Shown here piece by piece: positions 53,733 to 64,000 of a DNA stretch of 64,000 nt (position 1 is its first letter; the number at the start of each line of letters is the position of its first letter). The notes below the pieces were generated by a model. That model was not told the DNA's origin. It did no database searches and saw only the letters and a program-made list of their open reading frames with translations. The DNA is taken from positions 1 through 64,000 of the forward strand of contig NZ_CADIJV010000017.1 in assembly GCF_902859765.1 (NCBI RefSeq). Direction: 5' to 3'. The translations under genes were made by a program, and so were the position numbers. This DNA comes from Achromobacter pulmonis. Its GTDB lineage: Bacteria > Pseudomonadota > Gammaproteobacteria > Burkholderiales > Burkholderiaceae_B.

Positions 53733-54920
53733 CTATTTCCGTGGGGGCGCGATGACGTCGCAGGGGGCGGCGCCGGCTGGCGCCTGGGCCTGGTCGCCCA
53801 GCAGCGCGCGCGCGCCGCAGACCGAGCCGAACATGCGTTTGCTGTCGTGGCCGACGCCAGTCACTTCGAAGCCGGCGCGGTGCAGCGGCACCGGCCGGTT
53901 GCCGCGCGCGGCGACGATGCGCTCGTATTGCAGGTATGCGGTGCCGCGCGCCAGCCGCGTCGCTCCCTGGGCCTCGGCGCCGCAGGTCTTGTCGAGCAGG
54001 CGGTGCTCGGGGTTGTTGTCGGCCCCGCCAAGCAGGTAGGTCACGTCGCGCGCCGCGTAGCGGATGAACAGGCGCGTATCGTCGGTTTCCTGGGCGTACG
54101 CGGGCAGCTTGTCGGTGCCGTATTTGTACTGGTTGTAGGTCGGGCAGATACCGCGTTCATAGGGCGCATAGCCCTTGCCGTCGGGACGCGGCCGCTCCCG
54201 GGTCAGGTACAGGTACGACGAGGGATTGGCCACCACATAGCGCACGGCGATGCCATCGCGCCGCAGCGGCCCGTCGAGCGCGTTCAGCACGGCATAGCGC
54301 TGCACCAACTGGCCGCCGCCGGAATGGCCGGCCAGCACGATGCCGGCCAGGAACGGCAGGCGCTTGCGGTCATCCAGGGTGCGCAGCAGGTCGTCGATCA
54401 CCTGGAACGAACTGACCGGGGCGGGACGGCCGCTGGCCTGCACGCTGTCCTCGCCGTCCTCCCAGCTGGCTTTGCGCCAGGCGGCCATGCCGGCAAAACC
54501 CGAGTCGATCACGCCGACAAAGCGCGGCGCCAGGATCAGCGTGTCATCGGCGCGCGCCGGATTGGCGGCCAGCACCGTGGCGACGGTTTCGTAATAGGCG
54601 TCGGCATTGCGCCGAACGCCATGGAACACGATCACGATTTGCTTGATATCGCGCAGGTCGCCGCGCGCCAGGTTCCGGTTAGCATAGACCGGTATCTTGT
54701 AGCGGTGGCCGGGCCTGCCCAGTTCGAGCGTCTGCCAGGGCGGCACCACCGCCCGCTTGGGCGCGGGCAGGGGTTCGTCGTAATCGTAGGGGTCAGGGAG
54801 CGGCGTCTGCGCATGCCCCGTCAGGGGCAACAGGGCCGCCAGCGCCGCCGCGCCCAGGATCCGGCGCGCGCGCGACGGGCGCGGTGCCGGATGCGGCGGT
54901 ACGGCAGGCGCAAGGCGCAT
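53733..54920 (-). CDS. Exported alpha/beta hydrolase
   Basis: A 395-residue protein with a signal peptide (about 1-38, ILGAAALAALLPLTGHAQ) and an alpha/beta-hydrolase core: QIVIVFHGVRRNADAYYETV (oxyanion region), the nucleophile elbow in AGIVLAGHSGGGQLVQRYA, and a late GVGHDSKRMF supplying the catalytic His. An EDGE-like charged loop and several cysteines follow. It is periplasmic and may be an esterase or depolymerase. ATG 54920 lies 14 bases after the fnr stop on the same strand, so it may belong to the fnr transcript. Confidence 0.8.
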   Translation of the reverse strand: MRLAPAVPPHPAPRPSRARRILGAAALAALLPLTGHAQTPLPDPYDYDEPLPAPKRAVVPPWQTLELGRPGHRYKIPVYANRNLARGDLRDIKQIVIVFHGVRRNADAYYETVATVLAANPARADDTLILAPRFVGVIDSGFAGMAAWRKASWEDGEDSVQASGRPAPVSSFQVIDDLLRTLDDRKRLPFLAGIVLAGHSGGGQLVQRYAVLNALDGPLRRDGIAVRYVVANPSSYLYLTRERPRPDGKGYAPYERGICPTYNQYKYGTDKLPAYAQETDDTRLFIRYAARDVTYLLGGADNNPEHRLLDKTCGAEAQGATRLARGTAYLQYERIVAARGNRPVPLHRAGFEVTGVGHDSKRMFGSVCGARALLGDQAQAPAGAAPCDVIAPPRK

Positions 54921-54934
54921 GGCGCGGGCGGGCG

Positions 54935-55663
54935 TCAGCAGCCCTCGTGGCCCAGCAATTGCTTGAGCGCGGGCAGGTCGAGGATGCGCACCTCGCGCTG
55001 GTTGATGCGGATCAGGCCGTCGCGCGCGAAGCGCGAGAACAGCCGGCTGACCGTCTCCAGCGTCAGGCCCAGGAAGTTGCCGATTTCCTCGCGGCTCATG
55101 CGCAGCACGAACTCGGTGGACGAATAGCCCAGCGAGGCATAGCGTTGCGACAGGTTCAGCAGGAACGCGGCCAGGCGCTGTTCGGACCGCATCGAGCCGA
55201 GCGAGGCCAGCATCTGGTGCGAACGCGTGATCTCGCGGCTCATCAGGCGGCGGAACTGCTGCTGCAGCGAGGGCAGGTGGGCGGCCACGCGGTCGACTTC
55301 GTTCAGGCGGATCACGCACACCTCGGAGTCTTCCAGCGCCACGGCGGCCGAGACGTGCTTGCCATCGAGCATGCCGTCCATGCCGACGATTTCGCCGGGC
55401 AGGTGGAAACCGGTGATCTGGATCTGGCCGGTGGCATCCTCAAGCTGCGTCTTGAGGCTGCCGAAGCGCACGCCGTAGACGGCATCCAGGGGGTGGTCGA
55501 GCGAATACAGCGTCTTGCCTTTTTCGAGGCGTACACGCTCTTTCACCAACTCGTCCAGCTTCTCGACTTCGGCGGCTGCCATCCCGACGGGGACGCACAC
55601 GTGGCCCAGCATGCATGTGGAACAGTGGGCGGCATCAGGGGCAACGGGAACCCGTTTTTGCAT
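54935..55663 (-). CDS. fnr: FNR-type oxygen-responsive regulator
   Basis: A 242-residue Crp/Fnr regulator. The four iron-sulfur cysteines of E. coli FNR are all in place, shifted by six: C14, C17 and C23 (CSTCMLGHVC) and C116 (SEVCVIRL). They indicate a [4Fe-4S] oxygen sensor. The cNMP-fold follows, and the recognition helix EEIGNFLGLTLETVSRLFSRF carries the E-SR triad that reads TTGAT half-sites. It should activate anaerobic or microaerobic genes such as nitrate respiration. The Bordetella equivalent is called btr. Confidence 0.94.
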   Translation of the reverse strand: MQKRVPVAPDAAHCSTCMLGHVCVPVGMAAAEVEKLDELVKERVRLEKGKTLYSLDHPLDAVYGVRFGSLKTQLEDATGQIQITGFHLPGEIVGMDGMLDGKHVSAAVALEDSEVCVIRLNEVDRVAAHLPSLQQQFRRLMSREITRSHQMLASLGSMRSEQRLAAFLLNLSQRYASLGYSSTEFVLRMSREEIGNFLGLTLETVSRLFSRFARDGLIRINQREVRILDLPALKQLLGHEGC

Positions 55664-55751
55664 ACGATGACCTTTTCAGTGCCCGGGCCTGGCCGGGTGG
55701 CCGGGGTGGGCTTAAAGCGTGAAGACAGGTACCCATTGTAGTCCGTTGTTA

Positions 55752-56222
55752 CTACGGGTGTCTTACGAGGGGGTTTGTAGGGATATCTTGCGCCGCCGAA
55801 GGGGCGCGGCGGGCCCGGCGGTACGCGATCCAGTCGTCGCCGTTGACGTCGGGCGCGGCGCCGCGCCAGGCCGGATCGATGGGGTAATACTGGCAGGCCA
55901 GCGGGGCCGCACCGGCTGGCGGCAGCGGCCTGGCCAGTACCGGCCGGCGCACGAAACAACCGGGCCGGCCCGGCACGTATTCCTCGATTTCGTCCATCAG
56001 GCCGAGCAGGGCCGGCGTCACCGCGTAGATGTCGCCCAACACCCGGCGGCCGTCCCGCACCGGGAGCAGGCCGGGCCAGTCGCCGAAATCGACCAGGGCG
56101 CCGGGCACGGTGGCGGCGCCGACGTGGCGTGGCGGCGGCAGGCCGCGGCGGCGCGCGGCTTGCGCCAGATCATTGATTTCGCCCGCGCGTAGCGTGCCGT
56201 AGACAAAAACGTATATGCTCAT
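55752..56222 (-). CDS. Gamma-glutamylcyclotransferase (AIG2-like) family protein
   Basis: A 156-residue protein of the gamma-glutamylcyclotransferase/AIG2 fold. The substrate-loop motif YVFVYGTLRAGE at residues 4-15 is characteristic, and the catalytic acid lies in GLMDEIEEYVPG. Members cyclise gamma-glutamyl amines or peptides or act on related compounds, while some have unknown roles. The gene stands upstream of fnr on the same strand, separated by 88 bases, and is divergent from clpB. Confidence 0.85.
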   Translation of the reverse strand: MSIYVFVYGTLRAGEINDLAQAARRRGLPPPRHVGAATVPGALVDFGDWPGLLPVRDGRRVLGDIYAVTPALLGLMDEIEEYVPGRPGCFVRRPVLARPLPPAGAAPLACQYYPIDPAWRGAAPDVNGDDWIAYRRARRAPSAAQDIPTNPLVRHP

Positions 56223-56306
56223 GGTTCGGATTGTTGCTGCACGCGGATCACGGACAAGGACGACGCGCCTTGACGATACACCCTAAACCATGAGGCCGGC
56301 GGGGTA

Positions 56307-56333
56307 TTGAAATTCCCGTATCTGGCCGCATAT
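56307..56333 (+). promoter_or_regulatory. Candidate sigma-32 (heat shock) promoter of clpB
   Basis: TTGAAA (56307-56312), 13 bases, then CCGCATAT (56326-56333) resembles the RpoH consensus CTTGAAA-N11-16-CCCCATNT, about 65 bases before the clpB start. Heat-shock control of clpB is well known in proteobacteria. The match is partial. Confidence 0.45.
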
Positions 56334-56397
56334 TCAGGTCATCGAGCCCGCCGGCGCGTATCGGTCAGGCTCACCAACGAAGCCTTCAACGACCATT

Positions 56398-59004
<2,607 letters not shown>

Positions 59005-59041
59005 GCGCGGACGCGCCGTCCCTCCCGCAGCGTGCAAAGAG

Positions 59042-59073
59042 AGCCCCGCAGGCAATGGCCTGCGGGGCTTTTT
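59042..59073 (+). terminator. clpB: Intrinsic terminator after clpB
   Basis: A perfect 12-base stem (AGCCCCGCAGGC / GCCTGCGGGGCT) with an AATG loop, followed by TTTT, 38 bases after the clpB stop. It probably also ends transcription of the convergent PHP-domain gene on the other strand, which stops at 59101. Confidence 0.9.
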
Positions 59074-59100
59074 ACCTGGTCCGCGCGGGGGCGCTTCGTG

Positions 59101-60738
59101 TTACTGCTTGACCGTCACGAACACTGGGTTCGAGTAGAACCACAGGTCGTTGTAGTTGCGCGCGTTGATGGCGTTAAAGCGCGCCGTGTTGTCGGCCAGG
59201 TCGACCTTGGCGTCGGGCAGGGGTTCGCCGTCGGCGGTCTCGCCGGCCACGTCCGGCGCCAGGTTGGTGCCGCGCAGGCGCAGGTATTGGCTCTTGTCGG
59301 CGCTCAGCTTGACCTTGATGACGTTGTAGCCGTCCGCGTCCACGGTCCAGTCCTTGCTCGTATAGCGGCCCAGCACCCGGGTGCTGGGATGGGTGGCGTT
59401 GTCGTAGTCCGGCGTGCCGACGGCCGCGCGCGGGCCGACGTCGCCGACGATCAGGTCGACATGGTGCACGGTCGGCTTGACGTAGGTGGGGTTGCCGCTC
59501 TCGATCGGGTACTCGTAGTGGTTGCTGTCGGGGCTGTGGAAGCGGATAGTCACTTCCACTTGTTCGCCCTTGGCCGCTACCAGTTCGCCGCCCATATGCG
59601 CGGTGCCCGAGGCGCCCTGCGCCTGGAATTCGAGCGCGTCGATCAGGTCGCCGAAAACGCCGAACATGCGGCCGCTCTTGAGGCCCGCGACCACCGCCGC
59701 CATGTCCTTGCCATCCTTCCAGACATAGGTCTTGGCGTATTCGCCGGGCGCGTAGCCGCTGCTGTACTGGCCGGTGCTATTGATGCGGAAGTGGAAATCC
59801 GAATCGGCCACGGTCCAGATATGGCGGCCTTCGCCCAGCAGCGCATCCCAGGTGCCGCCGAGCTTGGCCACCAGGTAATCGACGCCGCCGTAGGTGCGGT
59901 TGGGCAGCTTGTCGGCCGTGTAGGCCTCGGCATAGCCGCCGCGGTCGGGCTCCATCTGGTTGCCGACCATGCCTTCGATGGCGAAGAAGATCGACGGCGC
60001 CAGGTCATGCATTTCGCGCAACTGGCCGATGGTGTACTTGCCGGCGTAGCGCGACGGGTGGTTCAGCAGCATGTAGCTGTCGGGATGCCGGTCGCGCAGC
60101 CAGCGCAGCGCCGTCAGCGAATCGGCATGGGTGGTGTAGGCGCGCGGCTGGCCGGCCAGGTCGGCCACCAACTGCGCGTCGAACAGGTTGTCGGCCTTGT
60201 TGGTGTACAGGTATTCGAACTCCGCCACGGCGCGTAGCGACTTCTCCGACAGCGGGTCGTGGGTGCCAATGCCGATATTGACGTGGTCGTGCGTGGGCAT
60301 GTCCCATTCGAACGACGAGAAGATGATCTTGCCGGCATAGCGGCCGACGGCCTGGGCCTGCTTGATGAACGGCACTTCATAGCGCGCCATGCCGGCCGAG
60401 AACGGGATCGAGCCGCCGGGGATGTTGGCGCCGGTGTTGTCACGCGCGGACATGCGCAGGTGGTTCGAAAGCGCGGCCCAATCCAGCTTGTAGCGATCGA
60501 AGGCCTGATCCAGCACGCTTTCCAGCGTGGTCTGGGCGTCATCGGACTGGATCGTGTGCACGTGCAGGTCGCCGGCGCTCCAGGCGCCGGTCTTCACGGG
60601 GGGCGACGGCTCGGTCACGGCTGGTGGCGCGGCCGTGTCGTCCTCGTCATCGCTGCCGCCGCAGGCGCTCAACAGGGTGACGCAAGCCAGCGACAAGGGC
60701 ATCATGGCCCGCCGCAGGCGGGTTGCTTCGAACTGCAT
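59101..60738 (-). CDS. PHP-domain metallohydrolase lipoprotein
   Basis: A 545-residue exported protein. The signal ends in a lipobox LLSAC at about residue 30, followed by an acidic linker (GGSDDEDDTAAPP). The catalytic part starts with the PHP motif GDLHVHTIQSDD and includes LLNHPSRYAGKY and TVADSDFHFR, metal-binding residues of the PHP (CehA/McbA-like) fold. A long C-terminal beta-rich region follows. Unlike cytoplasmic PHP phosphatases, it acts outside the cytoplasm. ATG 60738 follows GGAG. Substrate unknown; phosphate esters or carbamate-like compounds are possible from the family. Confidence 0.82.
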   Translation of the reverse strand: MQFEATRLRRAMMPLSLACVTLLSACGGSDDEDDTAAPPAVTEPSPPVKTGAWSAGDLHVHTIQSDDAQTTLESVLDQAFDRYKLDWAALSNHLRMSARDNTGANIPGGSIPFSAGMARYEVPFIKQAQAVGRYAGKIIFSSFEWDMPTHDHVNIGIGTHDPLSEKSLRAVAEFEYLYTNKADNLFDAQLVADLAGQPRAYTTHADSLTALRWLRDRHPDSYMLLNHPSRYAGKYTIGQLREMHDLAPSIFFAIEGMVGNQMEPDRGGYAEAYTADKLPNRTYGGVDYLVAKLGGTWDALLGEGRHIWTVADSDFHFRINSTGQYSSGYAPGEYAKTYVWKDGKDMAAVVAGLKSGRMFGVFGDLIDALEFQAQGASGTAHMGGELVAAKGEQVEVTIRFHSPDSNHYEYPIESGNPTYVKPTVHHVDLIVGDVGPRAAVGTPDYDNATHPSTRVLGRYTSKDWTVDADGYNVIKVKLSADKSQYLRLRGTNLAPDVAGETADGEPLPDAKVDLADNTARFNAINARNYNDLWFYSNPVFVTVKQ

Positions 60739-60850
60739 TCCAAACTCCAGTGTCATGGCGGCCCGCAAAGCGCGGCGCCGCGAAGGCCCGCACTATGCTT
60801 GGCGTGAGTGACGTGGGAATTACAGTCCGCGGCCGGCGGCCGCGCGGGGC

Positions 60851-61594
60851 CTAGCGCTTGCCGCGCGCGGGAGCCGGTGTTTCGGCGGCCTCGGCCAGGG
60901 CCTGGCGGATGATGGCCTGGGCCGTCCAGCGCGCCACTTCGGTGACCGCCGGCAGCTCCAGGCCCCAGATGTCCTTGAGCACCAGGAATACCTCGGTGCC
61001 GTAGACCAGCGACAGCGCCTGCGCCACGCGTTCCCGCTGTGCCGGCGGCAGCGTGTCCGCCAGCGGCGCGATGGCGCGCTTGAGGATGTCGACGCGATGG
61101 CCGCGCACCAGCCGCGGCTCGTTGCCGGCGCGGCCTGCGCTGGCTTCGGCATGCTGCTGCAGCGACACCTGGATGGCCGCGCGCAGCGGCGCCTCATGCG
61201 CCTCCAGGCGCGGATAGGCAAAGCGCAGCAGTTCGTCGACCCGGGTGGCGGCGTCTGGCGCGGCCGAGTCCCAGGCCAGGATCGGACCCAGGCTCTCGTC
61301 GACCACGGCCGCGATCAGCGCGCTCTGGCTGGGGAAGTAACGGTAGGCGGTGGCGCGTGACACCTGGGCATGGCCGGCCAGTTCTGCCACCGAGGGCGTG
61401 ATGCCCTGCGCCATCAGGCGCTGCGCGGTATCCAGCAGGATCTTGCGCATGCGCGCGCGCGGCCCATGCGGAGGCTCGCCGCTGGCGGCGGCCTGGCGGC
61501 TGGCGGGCGCGATCAGGCGCGTGGGCGGCCGGTTGCGCGGGGCGTCGCGGGTTTGACGTGAGACAGGTGTCTCAGTATGATTCTTTCGTCTCAT
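60851..61594 (-). CDS. TetR/AcrR family transcriptional regulator
   Basis: A 247-residue regulator whose DNA-binding domain ([22 protein letters not shown], then [21 protein letters not shown]) starts only at residue 50, after an unusually long basic, proline-rich tail. The perfect palindrome at 61559-61574 falls inside that tail's coding sequence. The true start may therefore be further downstream, for instance the ATG just before RKILLDTA, or the operator may overlap the gene start. Divergent from the Tm-1-like gene at 61672, which it presumably represses. Confidence 0.82.
   Translation of the reverse strand: MRRKNHTETPVSRQTRDAPRNRPPTRLIAPASRQAAASGEPPHGPRARMRKILLDTAQRLMAQGITPSVAELAGHAQVSRATAYRYFPSQSALIAAVVDESLGPILAWDSAAPDAATRVDELLRFAYPRLEAHEAPLRAAIQVSLQQHAEASAGRAGNEPRLVRGHRVDILKRAIAPLADTLPPAQRERVAQALSLVYGTEVFLVLKDIWGLELPAVTEVARWTAQAIIRQALAEAAETPAPARGKR
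61559..61574. promoter_or_regulatory. Palindrome TGAGACAGGTGTCTCA, candidate TetR operator
   Basis: A perfect 7-2-7 inverted repeat. A further half-site, CGTCTCAT, lies 12 bases downstream (61588-61595). It is 98 bases before the divergent Tm-1-like gene and inside the annotated 5' end of the TetR gene, which fits autoregulation and control of the divergent operon. Confidence 0.65.
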
Positions 61595-61671
61595 TTCTTG
61601 ATTCTACAGGGGCTCGCGCCCCGGAACACATATCGAGGCGCGCACCGAGTGTAGCCGCCCGCGGAGGAGTC

Positions 61672-62883
61672 ATGACGCATTCGAACCGGCGGGTTTACGT
61701 GGCCGCCACTTACGACACCAAGGGCCACGAGGCCGAATACGTGGTCGATCTGCTCAAGCGCGATGGCCTGGACGTGGTCTCGGTCGACGTGTCCACCACC
61801 GGGGCCGCCAGCGCGGCGCGGGTGCAGGCCCGTGACGTGGCCCGCAGCCACCCGCAGGGCGAGCAGGCCGTGTTCACCGGCGACCGCGGCAGCGCCATCG
61901 CCGCCATGGCGCTGGCGTTCGAACGCTATGCCGCCGCCAACCCCGACATCGGCGCCTTGCTCGGCCTGGGCGGTTCGGGCGGCACCGCGCTGATCACCCC
62001 GGCCATGCGCGCGCTGCCCATCGGCGTGCCCAAGCTGATGGTCTCGACCATGGCATCCGGCAACGTCGCGCCCTATGTCGGGCCGTCGGACATCGCCATG
62101 ATGTATTCCGTGACCGACGTGGCCGGCCTGAACCGCATTTCGCGCCGGGTACTGGCCAACGCCGCCGGCGCCATCGGCGGCGCCTTCCGCCAGGCTGGCG
62201 ACAAGGGGGGCGATGACAGCCAGCCGGCCGTGGGCATCACCATGTTCGGCGTCACCACCGCCTGCGTGCAGCAGGTCACGCCGCTGCTCGAATCGCGCTA
62301 TGACTGCCTGGTGTTCCACGCTACCGGGACCGGCGGCCAGTCGATGGAAAAGCTGCTCGACAGCCATCTGCTGTCCGGCGTGCTGGACCTGACCACCACC
62401 GAGGTCTGCGATTTCCTGTTCGGCGGCGTGCTGGCCTGCACCGAGGACCGCTTCGGCGCCGTGGCCCGTACCCGCGCCCCGTATGTCGGCTCCTGCGGCG
62501 CGCTCGACATGGTCAATTTCGGCGCCATGGACAGCGTGCCCGAACGCTATCGCGGCCGCACGTTCTACCCCCACAACCCGCAGGTCACGCTGATGCGCAC
62601 CACCGCGGAAGAAAACCGCCGCCAGGGCGAATGGATCGCCGAACGGCTCAACCGCTGCGACGGGCCGGTGCGCTTCCTGATTCCCGAAGGCGGCGTGTCG
62701 GCGCTGGACGCGCCCGGCCAGGCGTTCTGGGATCCCGCGGCCGATGCCGCGCTGTTCGAGGCGCTTGAAACCCATCTGGAGCAGACCGCCGATCGCCGCC
62801 TGGTGCGCGTGCCGTGCCACATCAACGACCCGTTGTTCGCCCGCGCCGCGGTCGAACAGTTTCTCGACATCGCCACACACTGA
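61672..62883 (+). CDS. Tm-1-like ATP-binding domain protein (UPF0261)
   Basis: A 403-residue protein of the UPF0261 family, the bacterial counterpart of the N-terminal half of tomato Tm-1, which blocks tobamovirus replication. The start [23 protein letters not shown], the [37 protein letters not shown] stretch split by small residues, and [15 protein letters not shown] are typical. The glycine-rich loops form the nucleotide site. The function in bacteria is unknown. GGAGGAG precedes the ATG. The gene for the matching TIM-barrel half follows 11 bases later. Confidence 0.9.
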   Translation: MTHSNRRVYVAATYDTKGHEAEYVVDLLKRDGLDVVSVDVSTTGAASAARVQARDVARSHPQGEQAVFTGDRGSAIAAMALAFERYAAANPDIGALLGLGGSGGTALITPAMRALPIGVPKLMVSTMASGNVAPYVGPSDIAMMYSVTDVAGLNRISRRVLANAAGAIGGAFRQAGDKGGDDSQPAVGITMFGVTTACVQQVTPLLESRYDCLVFHATGTGGQSMEKLLDSHLLSGVLDLTTTEVCDFLFGGVLACTEDRFGAVARTRAPYVGSCGALDMVNFGAMDSVPERYRGRTFYPHNPQVTLMRTTAEENRRQGEWIAERLNRCDGPVRFLIPEGGVSALDAPGQAFWDPAADAALFEALETHLEQTADRRLVRVPCHINDPLFARAAVEQFLDIATH

Positions 62884-62894
62884 GGATTGCCGCC

Positions 62895-63725
62895 ATGCCG
62901 CGCTTTGACCGCAACCAACTCCTGGACAAGTTCCGCGCCATGGTGCGCGACCGCACCCCCATCGTGGGCGGCGGCGCCGGCACCGGACTGTCGGCCAAGT
63001 GCGAGGAAGCGGGCGGCATCGACCTGATCGTGATCTACAACTCGGGGCGTTACCGCATGGCCGGGCGCGGCTCGCTGGCTGGCCTGCTGGCCTACGGCAA
63101 CGCCAACGAGATCGTGGTCGACATGGGCCGCGAGGTGCTGCCCGTGGTCAAGCGCACGCCGGTGCTGGCCGGGGTCAACGGCACTGATCCGTTCTGCGAC
63201 TTCGACGTGTTCCTGGACGACCTCAAGCGCCAGGGTTTCGCCGGCGTGCAGAACTTTCCCACCGTGGGCCTGATCGACGGCACCTTCCGCGCCAACCTGG
63301 AAGAGACCGGCATGGGGTATGCGCTGGAAGTGGACATGATCCGCCTGGCCCATGAAAAAGGCATGCTGACCACGCCCTACGTGTTCAACGAGGACGATGC
63401 CGTGGCCATGACGCGGGCCGGCGCCGACATCATCGTGGCCCACATGGGCCTGACCACGGGCGGCTCGATCGGCGCCGAGACCGCCCTGACGCTGGATGAC
63501 TGTGTCGCCGCCATCGACCGCATCGCGGCGGCCGCGCTGGCCGTGCGTCCGGACGTGATCGTGCTGTGCCACGGCGGCCCCATCGCCACGCCCGCGGACG
63601 CCGCCCACATCCTGCGCCATTGCCAGCATTGCCATGGCTTCTACGGCGCCAGCTCGATGGAACGCCTGCCCACCGAACAGGCGCTGACCGCAGCCACCCG
63701 CGAGTTCAAGCAACTGACCTTCTGA
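62895..63725 (+). CDS. TIM-barrel phosphoenolpyruvate hydrolase-like protein (Tm-1 C-terminal half homologue)
   Basis: A 276-residue TIM-barrel protein of the PEP_hydrolase (PF09370) family: [48 protein letters not shown] split over strands 1-2, [28 protein letters not shown], and [18 protein letters not shown] are the family blocks. It is not secreted. Adjacent UPF0261 plus this gene mirror the two domains fused in plant Tm-1. The reaction is not established. Confidence 0.88.
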   Translation: MPRFDRNQLLDKFRAMVRDRTPIVGGGAGTGLSAKCEEAGGIDLIVIYNSGRYRMAGRGSLAGLLAYGNANEIVVDMGREVLPVVKRTPVLAGVNGTDPFCDFDVFLDDLKRQGFAGVQNFPTVGLIDGTFRANLEETGMGYALEVDMIRLAHEKGMLTTPYVFNEDDAVAMTRAGADIIVAHMGLTTGGSIGAETALTLDDCVAAIDRIAAAALAVRPDVIVLCHGGPIATPADAAHILRHCQHCHGFYGASSMERLPTEQALTAATREFKQLTF

Positions 63726-63737
63726 GAGGGAGTCCGC

Positions 63738-64000
63738 ATGCCGCATACCGTCTACACCAGCGCCATCGTCCAGGCGCCGCTGGCCAAGGTCTGGCCGCTG
63801 TTTCGTGATTTCAACGGCCTGGCGGGCTGGCATCCCGGCATCGCGCAAAGCCGCCTGGAGGAAGGCGGCCGCCACGACGCGGTCGGCTCGGTACGGTACC
63901 TGACGCTCAAGCCTTCGGGCTTCGTGCGCGAGCAGTTGCTGATGCTGGACGACCCCGGCACCGCGCTGCGCTATTCCATCATCGAAACCGACCTGCCGAT
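63738..64000 (+). CDS. SRPBCC (START/Bet v 1-like) family protein, 3' end outside window
   Basis: The first 87 codons of a small ligand-binding or cyclase-like protein: TVYTSAIVQAPLAKVWPLFRDFNGLAGWHPG is the classic polyketide_cyc2/SRPBCC opening, followed by DAVGSVRYLTLKPSGFVREQLLMLDD. A GAGAGGGAG site precedes ATG 63738, 12 bases after the previous stop, so it is the third gene of the Tm-1-like operon. It may bind a hydrophobic substrate used by its partners. The C-terminus is cut by the window edge. Confidence 0.85.
   Translation, partial: MPHTVYTSAIVQAPLAKVWPLFRDFNGLAGWHPGIAQSRLEEGGRHDAVGSVRYLTLKPSGFVREQLLMLDDPGTALRYSIIETDLP

Overview
The window is a 64 kb stretch of GC-rich chromosome with short intergenic gaps, many ATGA/GTGA start-stop overlaps and no rRNA, tRNA, CRISPR array, insertion sequence or phage gene that I can see. 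The gene content points to a member of the Alcaligenaceae (Bordetella/Achromobacter group). It holds four intact Bug-type (TctC-like) solute receptors, several TonB-dependent siderophore receptors with their Fur boxes, an FNR with a CX2CX5C cluster motif, and a run of ten cytosines of the kind used for phase variation in Bordetella. The genus is inferred from gene content only.

Layout. 1-2253: divergent DHA2 drug exporter (cut by the window edge) and TetR repressor sharing an operator. 2296-8736: adenine deaminase, lipoprotein + MATE exporter pair, MltB-like lytic transglycosylase + methyltransferase, acetyltransferase + OXLD1-like small protein. 8789-13115: Fur-boxed fecI-fecR-type sigma/anti-sigma pair with a siderophore receptor. 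13218-13829: RHH/ParE-type toxin-antitoxin module. 13835-22015: a gsiABCD-like peptide ABC importer with a fused double ATPase, a zinc carboxypeptidase, an acetyltransferase and a MarR-type regulator. 22188-24271: Lrp/AsnC regulator divergent from a cysteine-desulfurase-like PLP enzyme. 24323-28641: small periplasmic protein, methyltransferase, formamidase fmdA-fmdB, a leaderless solute-binding-like protein and an NlpE-like lipoprotein.

28784-38474: a long minus-strand operon (SMP-30 lactonase, four Bug receptors, cyclase-family hydrolase, 2-hydroxyacid dehydrogenase, RraA-like protein, galactarolactone-isomerase-like amidohydrolase) facing a divergent IclR regulator. It looks like uptake and breakdown of a carboxylated sugar acid, lactone or aromatic acid. 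No TctA/TctB membrane partners are present. A decayed gene and a C10 tract lie inside it. 38563-44008: OsmC, GST, acetyltransferase, isochorismatase-like hydrolase, DUF3820 protein, a small exported protein, an MFS exporter and a GlxA-type regulator.

44075-51247: an iron-uptake locus with an AraC-type regulator, two tandem paralogous siderophore receptors carrying identical 15-bp Fur boxes, a cupin and an RhtX/FptX-like inner-membrane siderophore permease. The second receptor alone has a 17-bp direct repeat spaced 21 bp just upstream of its promoter. This is the most promising regulatory signal in the window. 51313-60738: YegD-like Hsp70, ADP-ribose pyrophosphatase, 2Fe-2S ferredoxin, exported alpha/beta hydrolase, FNR, a gamma-glutamylcyclotransferase-like protein, ClpB with a clear terminator, and a PHP-domain lipoprotein. 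60851-64000: a TetR regulator divergent from a Tm-1-like (UPF0261) gene, a TIM-barrel PEP-hydrolase-like gene and an SRPBCC gene cut by the window end. The first two correspond to the two halves of the tomato Tm-1 resistance protein.
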